Origin: Clostridia bacterium
Lineage (GTDB): Bacteria; Bacillota; Clostridia; Monoglobales; Monoglobaceae
Length of the DNA stretch: 64,000 nt
Assembly: GCA_017456605.1 (NCBI GenBank)
Contig: JAFTJA010000007.1
Span: 1-64,000 of the forward strand
Reading direction: 5' to 3'
Notes under the pieces: model-generated
Told to the model about the DNA's origin: nothing
What the model saw: only the letters and a program-made list of their open reading frames with translations
Databases searched by the model: none
Position numbers and translations under genes: made by a program
Shown: piece after piece, positions 36,777 to 46,177 of the stretch
How positions within the stretch are numbered: the first letter of the stretch is position 1
How the letters are laid out: every line of letters begins with the position of its first letter

Positions 36777-37723
36777 TTCAAAAACTCCTGCTTTGAAGTG
36801 TGACCCAGAAACAGACCGCACTTTCCAAAAATGGTTTTCATAGCATCTGTTTCACTAAGATTTATCCAGTTGATTTTCTCATTCCGCCGAAACCAGGTCA
36901 GCTGTCTTTTTGCATAACGCCGGCTTTCCTGCTTTATCTTTTCGACAGTTTCATCGATGTTCAGTTTTCCCTCAAAATATTCAAGGATTTCCTTATAGCC
37001 GATTGCCTGCATAGCAGTGGTGCTGCGGTCAATGCCCATTTTGCAAAGAGCCTCGACTTCCCCCACAAGGCCATTCTCCATCATTTGGTCAACTCGGTTA
37101 TTTATGCGCTCATAAAGCAGCTCACGGTCTGTGTCAATCCCGAAAATCAACGCATCATAAACCGCCTCACGTCTTGATTCCTCATTGACCTGGGTAAAGG
37201 TTTTCCCTGTAAGGTGACACACCTCAAGCGCCCGTATAACCCGTCTTATGTTGTTTGGATGAATTTTTTCAGCCGCCTCACTATCCTTTTCCTCCAGAAG
37301 CTTGTGCACAGCCTCATTCCCCTCATTTTTCGCAAGCTTTTCCATATCCTGCCGAAACTGTGGGTCACTGCCGAAATCATCAAATGCTATATTGTTTAAT
37401 ACGCTATCAAGATACAGCCCCGTCCCTCCTGCCAGAACAGGAATTTTGCCACGGCTTGTTATGTCATCAATGCACAACCTTGCCCTTTCCACAAAATCAG
37501 CTACGCTGTATCTTGCGCTGGGGCACAGAAAATCAATCATATGATGCTTCACTGTTTTTTGTTCGATTTCTGTGGCTTTTGCTGTCCCTATGTCCATATG
37601 CTTATAAATCTGCATAGAATCGCAGGACACAATTTCGCCGCCGAATTCTTTTGCTATTTCAATAGCCAGTGCCGTTTTCCCCGATGCCGTAGGCCCGCAA
37701 ACCGCAATCACTTTTTTCAGCAT
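36773..37723 (-). CDS. miaA: tRNA dimethylallyltransferase MiaA
   Basis: 316 aa. P-loop CGPTASGKTALAIEIA (about 8-23), SCDSMQIYKHMDIGTAK, AGGTGLYLDSVL (about 99-110) and RRYAKRQLTWFRRN (about 266-279). It adds the isopentenyl group to A37 of tRNAs reading UNN codons, the substrate for MiaB encoded upstream in the same operon. ATG with GGAGG; 8 nt after mutL. Confidence 0.97.
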   Translation of the reverse strand: MLKKVIAVCGPTASGKTALAIEIAKEFGGEIVSCDSMQIYKHMDIGTAKATEIEQKTVKHHMIDFLCPSARYSVADFVERARLCIDDITSRGKIPVLAGGTGLYLDSVLNNIAFDDFGSDPQFRQDMEKLAKNEGNEAVHKLLEEKDSEAAEKIHPNNIRRVIRALEVCHLTGKTFTQVNEESRREAVYDALIFGIDTDRELLYERINNRVDQMMENGLVGEVEALCKMGIDRSTTAMQAIGYKEILEYFEGKLNIDETVEKIKQESRRYAKRQLTWFRRNEKINWINLSETDAMKTIFGKCGLFLGHTSKQEFLK

Positions 37724-37731
37724 AGGTCCTC

Positions 37732-39636
37732 CTAAACAATTCTTTTGAACATTTTTTCTATCTCGCGCTTGGTAAATTCAATCTTCATCGGTCTGCCGTG
37801 GGGACAGGTTGTGATGCCCTCTCTTTCAAGCTCTTCGACGTCTTTCACAAGAGCCTCCATTTCAAGCATGCTCAGCTTTTTGTTTGCTTTTATTGCATAC
37901 TTACATGAAATGGTATCCAAAATTCTCTCCTCAAAGCTGAGAAGGCCCAAAGGTCTTGCTTCCGCCAGAATTTCTATGACTTCAAGAGCCAGCGCCTTTA
38001 TGTCCTCATCATCAGCAACAAAGGGAGTCTGACGTATAATAAGGGAATTCTTGCCGAATTCCTCTATTCCAAAGCCCATATTTTCAAGGATTTCGCCTTT
38101 TTCTCTCACAATTTGCATTTCAAGGCCGTCTGCATCCATAACAATGGGCACAAGCAACATTTGCCCCGAGACGCCCCGCATTTCATAGTCCCGCCTCAGT
38201 ATCTCAAACCGCTTGCGTTCATGTGCCGCATGCTGGTCTATCAAAAACATACTGTCGCCTTTTTGAACTATCACATATGTGTCAAAAACCTGACCAGAAA
38301 CAACCGCTTTGTCAAGAGCCTGAATGTCGGTTTCAAAAAGCTCCCCTTCGCTCTTTGTCTGTGGTATGGCTTTTTCATTTGTCTCTTCAACACTCTCGCT
38401 CTTTGGCAAAGTATCTCTTATTTCATCAAGCTTGTTTGTGGCAAAGTCTTCAAAAATTTCACTTCGGCTTGGCTCACGTAACGCATATGTGCTTGTTTCT
38501 TTTAGAACAGTGTTCTTCAAAAATCCCATAACGGTATTTTTATCCAAAGCCTCTTTTTGTTCATACGTATATCCGCCGTTTTTCCCAGGGGCAAAGCCCG
38601 TACTTTTTTTCTTTTCAATGGTACTTGTCTGCTGAAAGTTTTCTGCCGTCTTATTATAAAGAGCATTTTTCACCGCATGATAAACAATATCATATACTTC
38701 TTTTTCGTTGGCAAACTTAATCTCGGTTTTTGCAGGATGAACATTCACATCAACCAGTTCCGGTGAGAGCACCACATCCAGCACAAAAAACGGAAATCTG
38801 CCGGTCATAAGCTCGTTTCGGTAAGCCTCTTCAACAATTTTTGAAACCACATGGTTCTTTATATAACGGCCGTTTACAAAAAGTGTCTGCCGTGTTCTGT
38901 TTCCTCTTGAAAGCTCCGATTTTCCAACTACACCGACAACTTTCACGCCATGCTCCATATGGTCAACCTCAATAACCCCTTTTGCGTGGTCAATGCCATA
39001 AATATTGAGTATTGCATTTTTAAGGTTTCCGTCACCCGCAGTGGAAAAAACCTCTTTCCCGTCGCAAATATACTTGAATGCAATATGCGGCTTTGACAGT
39101 GCAATACGGCTCAAAACATCGGTCACATATCCCGCCTCGGTTGCATCTTTTTTGAGGAACTTCATTCTCGCGGGAACTGATGCAAAAAGATTTTCCACCA
39201 ACATAACAGTTCCGCTGTTGCAGGCAATTTCCTCTTTTTTTACAACCTCGCCGTGCTTCAAAACAAGTCGCGCGCCTATATCCGCACCTTGTTCTTTTGT
39301 AATAACCTCCACGTCAGACACCGCGCAAATGCTTGCCAAGGCTTCACCTCGAAAGCCCATGGTCTTGATGCGAAACAAGTCATCAATCTCCAAAAGCTTG
39401 CTTGTTGCATGACGAATAAAAGCAAACTCTGCTTCATCAAAAGGAATTCCGCAGCCGTTATCTTCCACCGAAATATACGAAATCCCGCCACGCTTTATTT
39501 CAACGGTAATCTGTGTTGCTCCCGCGTCTATTGAGTTTTCAACAAGCTCTTTCACAACCGCAGATGGACGCTCTGCCACCTCACCGGCAGCGATTTTGTC
39601 GGCTATATCCTGGGGCAAAATCTTTATCCGGGCCAC
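37732..39636 (-). CDS. mutL: DNA mismatch repair protein MutL (endonuclease type)
   Basis: 634 aa. N-terminal GHKL ATPase (IAAGEVAERPSAVVKELVEN, NSIDAGA, GFRGEAL). The C-terminal domain has DQHAAHERKRFE (about 471-482), the metal-binding DQHAX2EX4E motif of nicking MutL proteins, and CPHGRPM near the end. This fits methyl-independent mismatch repair without MutH. GTG start at 39636 with GAGGAGG upstream. Follows mutS by 17 nt. Confidence 0.97.
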   Translation of the reverse strand: MARIKILPQDIADKIAAGEVAERPSAVVKELVENSIDAGATQITVEIKRGGISYISVEDNGCGIPFDEAEFAFIRHATSKLLEIDDLFRIKTMGFRGEALASICAVSDVEVITKEQGADIGARLVLKHGEVVKKEEIACNSGTVMLVENLFASVPARMKFLKKDATEAGYVTDVLSRIALSKPHIAFKYICDGKEVFSTAGDGNLKNAILNIYGIDHAKGVIEVDHMEHGVKVVGVVGKSELSRGNRTRQTLFVNGRYIKNHVVSKIVEEAYRNELMTGRFPFFVLDVVLSPELVDVNVHPAKTEIKFANEKEVYDIVYHAVKNALYNKTAENFQQTSTIEKKKSTGFAPGKNGGYTYEQKEALDKNTVMGFLKNTVLKETSTYALREPSRSEIFEDFATNKLDEIRDTLPKSESVEETNEKAIPQTKSEGELFETDIQALDKAVVSGQVFDTYVIVQKGDSMFLIDQHAAHERKRFEILRRDYEMRGVSGQMLLVPIVMDADGLEMQIVREKGEILENMGFGIEEFGKNSLIIRQTPFVADDEDIKALALEVIEILAEARPLGLLSFEERILDTISCKYAIKANKKLSMLEMEALVKDVEELEREGITTCPHGRPMKIEFTKREIEKMFKRIV

Positions 39637-39653
39637 GTTTCATCCTCCTCGCT

Positions 39654-42272
39654 TTATATATTATCAGCTTTTGCCTTGAGGGCATAAAGCTTTGTAAGCG
39701 CCTCCATGGGCGACATAGTATCAAGGCTCAGCGCCTTTATTTCAGCCACAATCTCGTTTTCTTCAAATCCGGCAAAGCTCAGCTGGTCAAAATCTTCATC
39801 GTGCTTCACTTTCTTCGACGCTTTCGGAACAGAAATACCATTCCTTTCGTTTCCGTCACGAATTTCAAGGGCTTTCAGAATTTCTTTGGCACGCTTTGTG
39901 ACGTCCTTTTTAACTCCCGCCAGAGCCGCAACCTCAATTCCATAGCTTCCGTCTGCGCCGCCGCGAATGATTTTTCTTAAGAAAGTTATGTCATCGCCGT
40001 GCTTTTTAACAGCAATACAATAATTCTTCACTCCGTCAATTTGACTTTCAAGCTCGGTCAGTTCGTGGTAATGCGTTGCAAACAGCGTTTTTGCACCGCA
40101 CTTATTTTTGTTTGCCATATATTCAACAACTGCCCAGGCAATACTGAGTCCGTCATATGTGCTCGTGCCTCTGCCTATTTCATCAAGAATAACCAAGCTG
40201 CCTTTCGTGGCATTGTCAAGGATATACGCGACCTCATTCATCTCTACCATAAAGGTACTTTGTCCGGCTGACAAATCATCCGATGCGCCAACACGGGTAA
40301 ATATCTTGTCCACAACCCCGATTTTCGCAGATGACGCCGGTACAAAAGAACCCATTTGCGCCATAAGCACGATTAAAGCCGTTTGTCTCATATATGTCGA
40401 TTTCCCCGCCATATTCGGTCCCGTGATAATCGCAAGCTGTCTTGCCTTTCCGTCAAGCTCGGTATCGTTGGGGATGAACATGCTTGTTATATTTTCAATA
40501 ACGGGATGTCTTCCGTCCTTGATGGTTATTTCATCTTCCATATTCATATCAGGCATAACATATCTGTTTTTTTCTGCTACATATGCTAACGAACACAAGA
40601 CATCAAGATTTGCTATTGCATGAGCCGTAAGCTGAATTCTTGCTATCTGGTCACCCACAAGGTCACGGACCTTGCAGAAAATGTCATATTCCAGTGCTAC
40701 AATCTCGCTTTCTGCCTCCACAATTTTTTCTTCAATTTCCTTTATCTGTGGTGTTATATAGCGTTCGCCGTTTGAGAGCGTCTGTTTTCTCACAAAATAA
40801 TCAGGCACATCTTTTGCATTTTGCTTGCTTATTTCAAGATAATATCCAAAAACCCGGTTATATCCCACTTTGATATTTTTTATTCCGGTTTTTTCTTTTT
40901 CTTCCTCAGCAAAATCATTTATCCATTTTACGCCGTTTTTGATAACCTCACGTCTTGCATCAACCTCACGGCTGAAGCCATCACGAATGAGATTTCCCTC
41001 TCTCAAAGTTATGGGAGGGTCGGGATTTATTGAATCTTCAATGATTTTTTTCACATCCGAAAGCTCGTCAAGCTGACTTTCAAGCCTCTGTAAAACCCCG
41101 GCTTTGCAGTTCTTCAAAAGCTCCTTTATTCGTGGGAGCGAAGAAAACGACTGGGCAAGTGCCAACAAATCACGACACTTTGCCGTTTTATATGTAATCC
41201 TCGACACAAGCCTTTCAATATCCTGAATTTCCTTAAGCCCATCCACCATTTCCTGTCTTGCGATGGGGTTTTTAAGCAATTCGTCAACCGCTTTGTGACG
41301 GTTTTGAATTTTGGCACAATTTGCCAACGGCATGGTTATCCATTTTCGCATAAGTCGGCTGCCCATAGACGTTTTTGTCTTATTCAGCACCGCAAAAAGA
41401 CTGCCCTTGGTCTTTTTGTCGCGCATGGTCTCAAGCAGTTCAAGATTTCTTATGCTGTAAAGGTCAATGGCCATATATTCCTGACTTTCAACAACGGTCA
41501 CCTGGCGAAGATTTGAAAGCTCGGTCTTTTGGGTGTCAGCCAAAAATTCAATCAAAGCACCAAGGCTCCGCACAGCATAGCCTTTTTCAAAAAGCCCGCT
41601 ACTTGCTTCTCCGAACTTTTCTCTGACGGTTTTTTCGGCGCTTTCTCTTTCAAAACACTGATCAAAATAACTCCTTGTCACACACTCGAACCGGTCTGCC
41701 ACCATGTCCACCAAAGCCCGGTTTTCAAAAGCCTTTTGGCTAAAAACCACCTCGGACGGATTGAATCTGCTTATTTCATTGAGCAGCTGAATTTCAAGGC
41801 CTTCTCCCTCAAACTCATTTACTGAAATTTCACCCGTTGAAATATCAACAAAAGCAATTCCCGCACCACTGTCCTCAACAAAAACAGAAGCAAGATAATT
41901 GTTTTTTGTGTCGTCAAGTGCCTCTGCATCCATAATCGTTCCGGCGCTGACCACTCTCACAACCTCACGCCTCACTATTCCCTTGGTCTGGGATGGGTCC
42001 TCGGTCTGCTCACAAATGGCGACGGTATATCCGTTCTCCACCAATTTTGCTATATAGCTATCCACCGCATGAAACGGCACGCCGCACATGGGCGCCCGTT
42101 CCTCCTGACCGCAATCTCTGCCCGTCAAAGTAATTTCCAAAACCCTTGACGCAATCTTGGCATCCTCAAAAAACATCTCATAAAAATCTCCAAGACGGTA
42201 CATCAGTATGGCGTCTTTATATTGGTTCTTGATTTCAAAATACTGACGCATCATAGGCGTAAATTCAGCCAT
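39654..42272 (-). CDS. mutS: DNA mismatch repair protein MutS
   Basis: 872 aa. Mismatch-recognition domain at the N-terminus (TPMMRQYFEIKNQYKDAILM, RLGDFYEMF with the intercalating Phe-x-Glu), core and lever domains, ATPase with GPNMAGKSTYMRQ (about 613-625), DEIGRGTSTYDG and ATHYHEL. ATG 42272 is chosen for the GGGGGA site; the frame is open a little further upstream but non-conserved. Between ylbF and mutL. Confidence 0.97.
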   Translation of the reverse strand: MAEFTPMMRQYFEIKNQYKDAILMYRLGDFYEMFFEDAKIASRVLEITLTGRDCGQEERAPMCGVPFHAVDSYIAKLVENGYTVAICEQTEDPSQTKGIVRREVVRVVSAGTIMDAEALDDTKNNYLASVFVEDSGAGIAFVDISTGEISVNEFEGEGLEIQLLNEISRFNPSEVVFSQKAFENRALVDMVADRFECVTRSYFDQCFERESAEKTVREKFGEASSGLFEKGYAVRSLGALIEFLADTQKTELSNLRQVTVVESQEYMAIDLYSIRNLELLETMRDKKTKGSLFAVLNKTKTSMGSRLMRKWITMPLANCAKIQNRHKAVDELLKNPIARQEMVDGLKEIQDIERLVSRITYKTAKCRDLLALAQSFSSLPRIKELLKNCKAGVLQRLESQLDELSDVKKIIEDSINPDPPITLREGNLIRDGFSREVDARREVIKNGVKWINDFAEEEKEKTGIKNIKVGYNRVFGYYLEISKQNAKDVPDYFVRKQTLSNGERYITPQIKEIEEKIVEAESEIVALEYDIFCKVRDLVGDQIARIQLTAHAIANLDVLCSLAYVAEKNRYVMPDMNMEDEITIKDGRHPVIENITSMFIPNDTELDGKARQLAIITGPNMAGKSTYMRQTALIVLMAQMGSFVPASSAKIGVVDKIFTRVGASDDLSAGQSTFMVEMNEVAYILDNATKGSLVILDEIGRGTSTYDGLSIAWAVVEYMANKNKCGAKTLFATHYHELTELESQIDGVKNYCIAVKKHGDDITFLRKIIRGGADGSYGIEVAALAGVKKDVTKRAKEILKALEIRDGNERNGISVPKASKKVKHDEDFDQLSFAGFEENEIVAEIKALSLDTMSPMEALTKLYALKAKADNI

Positions 42273-42316
42273 TTTAAAGTCCCCCTTCTTTGCCTTTGGC
42301 AAAGCCTTATCCGTAT

Positions 42317-42721
42317 TTAATGACAGCTTGAGCAGCCTGAACAGTTTCCGCTGCAGCCACCCTCGCCGCTTGCGGTTTCCTGTCCGGTAATAAAATACGT
42401 AAGCACTGCATTTACCTGATTTACCATCATTTCAAACTCCCTGTCTGCATCAAGATATTCTGCAATAAGCTTATTTTCTACAATCTTCTCAAACTCTGCC
42501 TGAACATAATTCTTATATTCTTCAAGCTCTTCCTTTGTGGGGTCAGTGCCGCGGAGCTTTTCGGTTGCTGCCTTTCTGTTGTCGTTGTAGGTCTTAAGAA
42601 TTGCCACCGCCTCGCTGTCTGCATTCATAGCGTCTGCTGCCTTTGTGACTCTTTGGCTTTCTTCACTTTCTGCAATCATAGTGCCCAGCTCCTGAGCCTT
42701 TTCAATAATCAAGTTTCGCAT
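42317..42721 (-). CDS. ylbF: YlbF/YmcA family protein with Cys-rich tail
   Basis: 134 aa, helical YlbF/YmcA (RicF/RicA-like) protein. Residues about 1-115 match the family (KAQELGTMIAESEESQRV). The last 20 residues hold four cysteines in GGCSGNCSGCSSCH. In B. subtilis the RicA-RicF-RicT complex binds [4Fe-4S] clusters and directs RNase Y mRNA processing; the cysteines here suit cluster binding. It lies just downstream of miaB, as ymcA does in Bacillus. ATG with GGAGG. Confidence 0.88.
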   Translation of the reverse strand: MRNLIIEKAQELGTMIAESEESQRVTKAADAMNADSEAVAILKTYNDNRKAATEKLRGTDPTKEELEEYKNYVQAEFEKIVENKLIAEYLDADREFEMMVNQVNAVLTYFITGQETASGEGGCSGNCSGCSSCH

Positions 42722-42737
42722 TTATTTCTCCTCCATT

Positions 42738-44138
42738 TTAATCAATAATTTCGCCAATCAGCGACCAGGTTTTAATTTCTGTAATCCTCACATTCACTAT
42801 TTCGCCCGTCATACCCTCTTCGCCGCGGAAATTCACAATCTTCCCGCCGTCGGTTCTTCCGCTCAAAAATTTGGGATTGGTTTTGCTCAGCCCCTCAACA
42901 AGCACCTTTTCACATCGTCCAAGGTAGGCATCATTTTTCCTTTTTGAAATTTCATTTTGGAACGCCACCATCCTTTCAAAGTTTTGGTGTTTTTCCTCTG
43001 CCGAAAGACAGTCTTCCATTTCTGCAGCAGGAGTGCCCTTGCGCTTTGAATAAATGAATGAAAAAATCATATCATATTCCACTTCCCGAAGGATTGACAT
43101 TGTTTCTTCAAAATCTTCATTGGTTTCCCCCGGAAAGCCCACAATAATATCTGTGGTGAGAACAATATCCGGCATAGCCTGTCGCACTTTTCGCACAATA
43201 TCCAGATATTTGTCTCTGGTATAGCTGCGGTTCATTTTTTTAAGTATTCTGTCCGAGCCACACTGCACCGGAAGATGCAGCTGTTTGCAGATTTTATCGT
43301 TTCGCGCCATAACACAGATAAGCTCGTCCGATATGTCTTTAGGATGCGATGTCATAAACCGTATTCGCTCAATGCCGTCAACGGTGCACACCTCTTCAAG
43401 AAGCTTTGCAAAGGAAATCCCGTCACTCAAATCATTCCCATAGGAATTCACATTCTGACCAAGAAGCATAACCTCTTTATACCCAAGGGCTGCTACCTCC
43501 CGCACTTCTTTCAGCACACTATCCACTGTTCTGCTGCGTTCTCTGCCTCTGACATAAGGAACGATGCAATATGTGCAAAAATTGTTGCAACCATACATAA
43601 TAGGGATCTTCGCAAGCGGCGATTTTTCACGCTTTGTGGTTATTCCCTCAAAAATTTCGCCGTCACTTGTGTGAACATCAAAAGCCCTGCCGTTTTCCAT
43701 TGCCTCTGCCAAAAGCTCAGGAAGTCTCCAAAGCGCATGAGTGCCAAAAACCATGTCAACATGCTTATATTTCTTTTTTATCTGCTCTGCGATATGTTCT
43801 TGTTGAACCATACACCCGCAAACGCCAATAATCAGTTCCGGCTTTTTTGCCTTAAGATGTTTGAGCGCGCCCAAATTTCCAAAAACACGAAGCTCCGCAT
43901 TTTCACGGACAGCACAAGTATTATAAATTATCAAATCGGCATCCTTTGCATCCTCACAAAAGCCATAACCCATATCAAAGAGCATCCCTGAGATTCGCTC
44001 TGAATCATTCTCATTCTGCGCACAACCATAGGTCTCAACAAACGCCTTTGGCGAAGACGTTGCCCTTTCATTGACAAGTCGCATTTTTTGTATATATCCG
44101 CGCTGTTTTTCAATTTCAATATTGGTCAGTTTTTCCAA
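42738..44138 (-). CDS. miaB: tRNA methylthiotransferase MiaB
   Basis: 466 aa. N-terminal MTTase domain with cluster cysteines in YGCAQNENDSE, NTCAVRENAE and GVCGCMVQQE, radical-SAM CNNFCTYC (about 187-194), and a C-terminal TRAM domain. It thiomethylates i6A37 made by MiaA. TTG start at 44138 with GAGGGGAG upstream. It heads the long minus-strand operon and has a near-consensus promoter. Confidence 0.97.
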   Translation of the reverse strand: MEKLTNIEIEKQRGYIQKMRLVNERATSSPKAFVETYGCAQNENDSERISGMLFDMGYGFCEDAKDADLIIYNTCAVRENAELRVFGNLGALKHLKAKKPELIIGVCGCMVQQEHIAEQIKKKYKHVDMVFGTHALWRLPELLAEAMENGRAFDVHTSDGEIFEGITTKREKSPLAKIPIMYGCNNFCTYCIVPYVRGRERSRTVDSVLKEVREVAALGYKEVMLLGQNVNSYGNDLSDGISFAKLLEEVCTVDGIERIRFMTSHPKDISDELICVMARNDKICKQLHLPVQCGSDRILKKMNRSYTRDKYLDIVRKVRQAMPDIVLTTDIIVGFPGETNEDFEETMSILREVEYDMIFSFIYSKRKGTPAAEMEDCLSAEEKHQNFERMVAFQNEISKRKNDAYLGRCEKVLVEGLSKTNPKFLSGRTDGGKIVNFRGEEGMTGEIVNVRITEIKTWSLIGEIID

Positions 44139-44177
44139 ACAAAAAACACTCCCCTCAATTTTAGCATATATATTTTT

Positions 44178-44206
44178 ATTATACTATTTCCGGAGTGTTT
44201 TTGCAA
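44178..44206 (-). promoter_or_regulatory. Sigma-A promoter for miaB operon
   Basis: Minus strand: TTGCAA (44201-44206), a 17-nt spacer, TATAAT (44178-44183), 40 nt upstream of miaB. Confidence 0.8.
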
Positions 44207-44241
44207 TAGGTTTTTTGCGATAAATGGTCAAAATCAGTGCT

Positions 44242-44607
44242 TTATTTTTGCTTGGGATTAAATATAAGCGCCGCCAGAAATCCAAAGAAAACCGATGCCG
44301 CAATTCCTCCCGCAGCGCCCGTGACTCCGCCGGTGAATGCACCCAAAAAGCCCCGTTCTTCAATTCCTTTGAAAACCCCCTTTGCCAAGGTGTTCCCAAA
44401 CCCTATGATGGGCACGGTTGCGCCGGCACCGCCCACTTCAATTATCTTGTCATAAAGTCCAAGCCCGCTCAAAACGACTCCCGCCACCACAAAGGCAACC
44501 AAAATTCTCGCCGGCGTCAGTTTTGTCTTGTCAATAAGAATTTGTGCAATGGCACAAAATACACCACCCACCCAGAACGCATTGAAAAATCTCATAAAAA
44601 TTTCCAT
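44242..44607 (-). CDS. spoVAE: Stage V sporulation protein AE (SpoVAE)
   Basis: 121-aa membrane protein. FFNAFWVGGVFCAIAQILID, GGAGATVPIIGFGNTLAKG and GVTGAAGGIAASVFFGFL are typical SpoVAE(b) motifs. Part of the SpoVA channel that imports dipicolinic acid into the forespore and releases it in germination. ATG 44607 with GGGAG at 7 nt. Last gene of the spoVAC-D-E set. Confidence 0.93.
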   Translation of the reverse strand: MEIFMRFFNAFWVGGVFCAIAQILIDKTKLTPARILVAFVVAGVVLSGLGLYDKIIEVGGAGATVPIIGFGNTLAKGVFKGIEERGFLGAFTGGVTGAAGGIAASVFFGFLAALIFNPKQK

Positions 44608-44611
44608 AGCT

Positions 44612-45628
44612 TTACTCCCTTTCCGCCGAAATCGCCACCGCATGTGCAACCGACGGTATCGACTCCCCCTGAAGTGTTGACGTGGGGCTGAGCAGTGCCC
44701 CCGTACCCATAAAAAGTACGTTTTTGAGCTTTCCCGCCCGAATCATATCCATAATATATCCACAAAGCGTCACCGCACCACAGCCACAGCCCGACCCGCC
44801 TGCATGCATATCCTGTTTCCGGATATCAAAAATCATACAACCGCAGTCATCATAATTTTTTGAAACATCAAAACCCTTTTCCCGCATCAAATCCACAAGT
44901 ATCGACTTCCCCACAATTCCAAGATCGCCTGAAAGTATCAGGTCATAAAAATCAGGGCTTCTCCCCATATCCTCAAAATGTGCCGCCAAGGTATCCGCCG
45001 CAGCAGGCGCCATAGCAGCCCCCATATTGTTGGCATCCTTGATTCCCAAATCCACAACCTTCCCTGATGTAAAGTGGGTAATATACGGTCCGTCACCAGT
45101 TTCAGAAAGCAACACCGCCCCCGAACCGGTAACCGTCCACTGAGCCGTAGGCGTTCTCTGTCCCCCGTATTCCAAAGGGTTTCTGTACTGACGCTCAGCC
45201 GTGCAGAAATGGCTGGAAGTCACCGCAACCGAAAGGTCAGCATAGCCCCCGTCAATACTCATAGCCGCAAGTCCCATAGTCTCCGCCATGGTGGAACACG
45301 CCCCGTACACGCCCAAGAAAGGAATATCAAAGCTCATAAGCCCAAAAGTCGAGCCTATGCACTGATTAAGCAGGTCTCCCGCAAAAATATATTTCACATC
45401 CTTGGCATCAATCCCGGCCTTTTCAAGAGCACGACCGACAGCCGACTTTTGCATTTTGCTTTCTGTTTTTTCCCATGTGTCCTCTCCCCACTCGGCGTTT
45501 TCCATAATAATGTCAAAATGCGCCGCAAGCGGCCCCTCTGCCTCTTTTTGTCCCGCCACTGCCGCGGTTTTCAAAATGCTTACGCCCTTTGAAAACACAA
45601 TCGTCTGCTTGCCAAGTCTTTTCTCCAT
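44612..45628 (-). CDS. spoVAD: Stage V sporulation protein AD (SpoVAD)
   Basis: 338 aa, thiolase-like fold. GKQTIVFSKGVSILKTAAVAG starts the family, followed by FLGVYGACSTMAETMGLAA (about 110-128), TSSHFCTAERQYRNPLEYGGQR and the C-terminal GGSGCGCGAV. SpoVAD binds dipicolinic acid. ATG with GGGAGG site. 14 nt after spoVAC and 4 nt before spoVAE. Confidence 0.97.
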   Translation of the reverse strand: MEKRLGKQTIVFSKGVSILKTAAVAGQKEAEGPLAAHFDIIMENAEWGEDTWEKTESKMQKSAVGRALEKAGIDAKDVKYIFAGDLLNQCIGSTFGLMSFDIPFLGVYGACSTMAETMGLAAMSIDGGYADLSVAVTSSHFCTAERQYRNPLEYGGQRTPTAQWTVTGSGAVLLSETGDGPYITHFTSGKVVDLGIKDANNMGAAMAPAAADTLAAHFEDMGRSPDFYDLILSGDLGIVGKSILVDLMREKGFDVSKNYDDCGCMIFDIRKQDMHAGGSGCGCGAVTLCGYIMDMIRAGKLKNVLFMGTGALLSPTSTLQGESIPSVAHAVAISAERE

Positions 45629-45642
45629 AAAGCTCGCCTCCC

Positions 45643-46092
45643 CTACTTTCCAAGTCCAAACAAATAATAAACAAGCCCCAAAACAATGGAGGCATTTATT
45701 CCATAAACCAACACAGGTCCCGCAATAGTAAACATCTTGGCTGCAAGCCCCAGTACATACCCCTCCCGCTTAAACTCTATGGCAGGAGACACCACCGCAT
45801 TGGCAAACCCCGTGATGGGCACCAGCGTTCCGGCACCGGCATACTTTGCAAGCTTGTGATAAAGGTTAAGTCCCGTAAAAAGTGCTCCCAAAAACACCAT
45901 AGTTATTGGAACTGCCGTCTTCACACTTTCTTCATCCAGGTCAAACACCGCTTTATAAATTTCACCAAAGGCCTGTCCCACAACGCAAATAAGTCCTCCC
46001 ACCACAAACGCAATCAAAGTATTCTTCCAAAGCTTGCTGTTGGGCGACTTTTTCTGCACATAACTTAGATATTCCTGCTTTGTATAATCCAT
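45643..46092 (-). CDS. spoVAC: Stage V sporulation protein AC (SpoVAC)
   Basis: 149-aa membrane protein of the SpoVAC family: the start YTKQEYLSYVQKKSPNSKLW, AFVVGGLICVVGQAF, and GTLVPITGFANAVVSPAIEFK (about 94-114). SpoVAC behaves as a mechanosensitive channel component in B. subtilis. ATG 46092 with GAGGGG. First gene of a three-gene spoVACDE set; spoVAA, AB, AEa and AF are not here. Confidence 0.95.
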   Translation of the reverse strand: MDYTKQEYLSYVQKKSPNSKLWKNTLIAFVVGGLICVVGQAFGEIYKAVFDLDEESVKTAVPITMVFLGALFTGLNLYHKLAKYAGAGTLVPITGFANAVVSPAIEFKREGYVLGLAAKMFTIAGPVLVYGINASIVLGLVYYLFGLGK

Positions 46093-46127
46093 ATATGCCC
46101 CTCTTTTCTCAAAATTTCTGTTTTAAC

Positions 46128-46156
46128 TATTATCTGTATTTTTTGTGATTGTATGC
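46128..46156 (-). promoter_or_regulatory. Possible forespore (sigma-G/F) promoter for spoVA
   Basis: Minus strand: GCATA (46152-46156), 17 nt, GATAATA (46128-46134). This is close to sigma-G/F consensus and no sigma-A site is seen, as expected for spoVA. Confidence 0.35.
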
Positions 46157-46177
46157 ATTTTATAGTTAAACAAAAAA

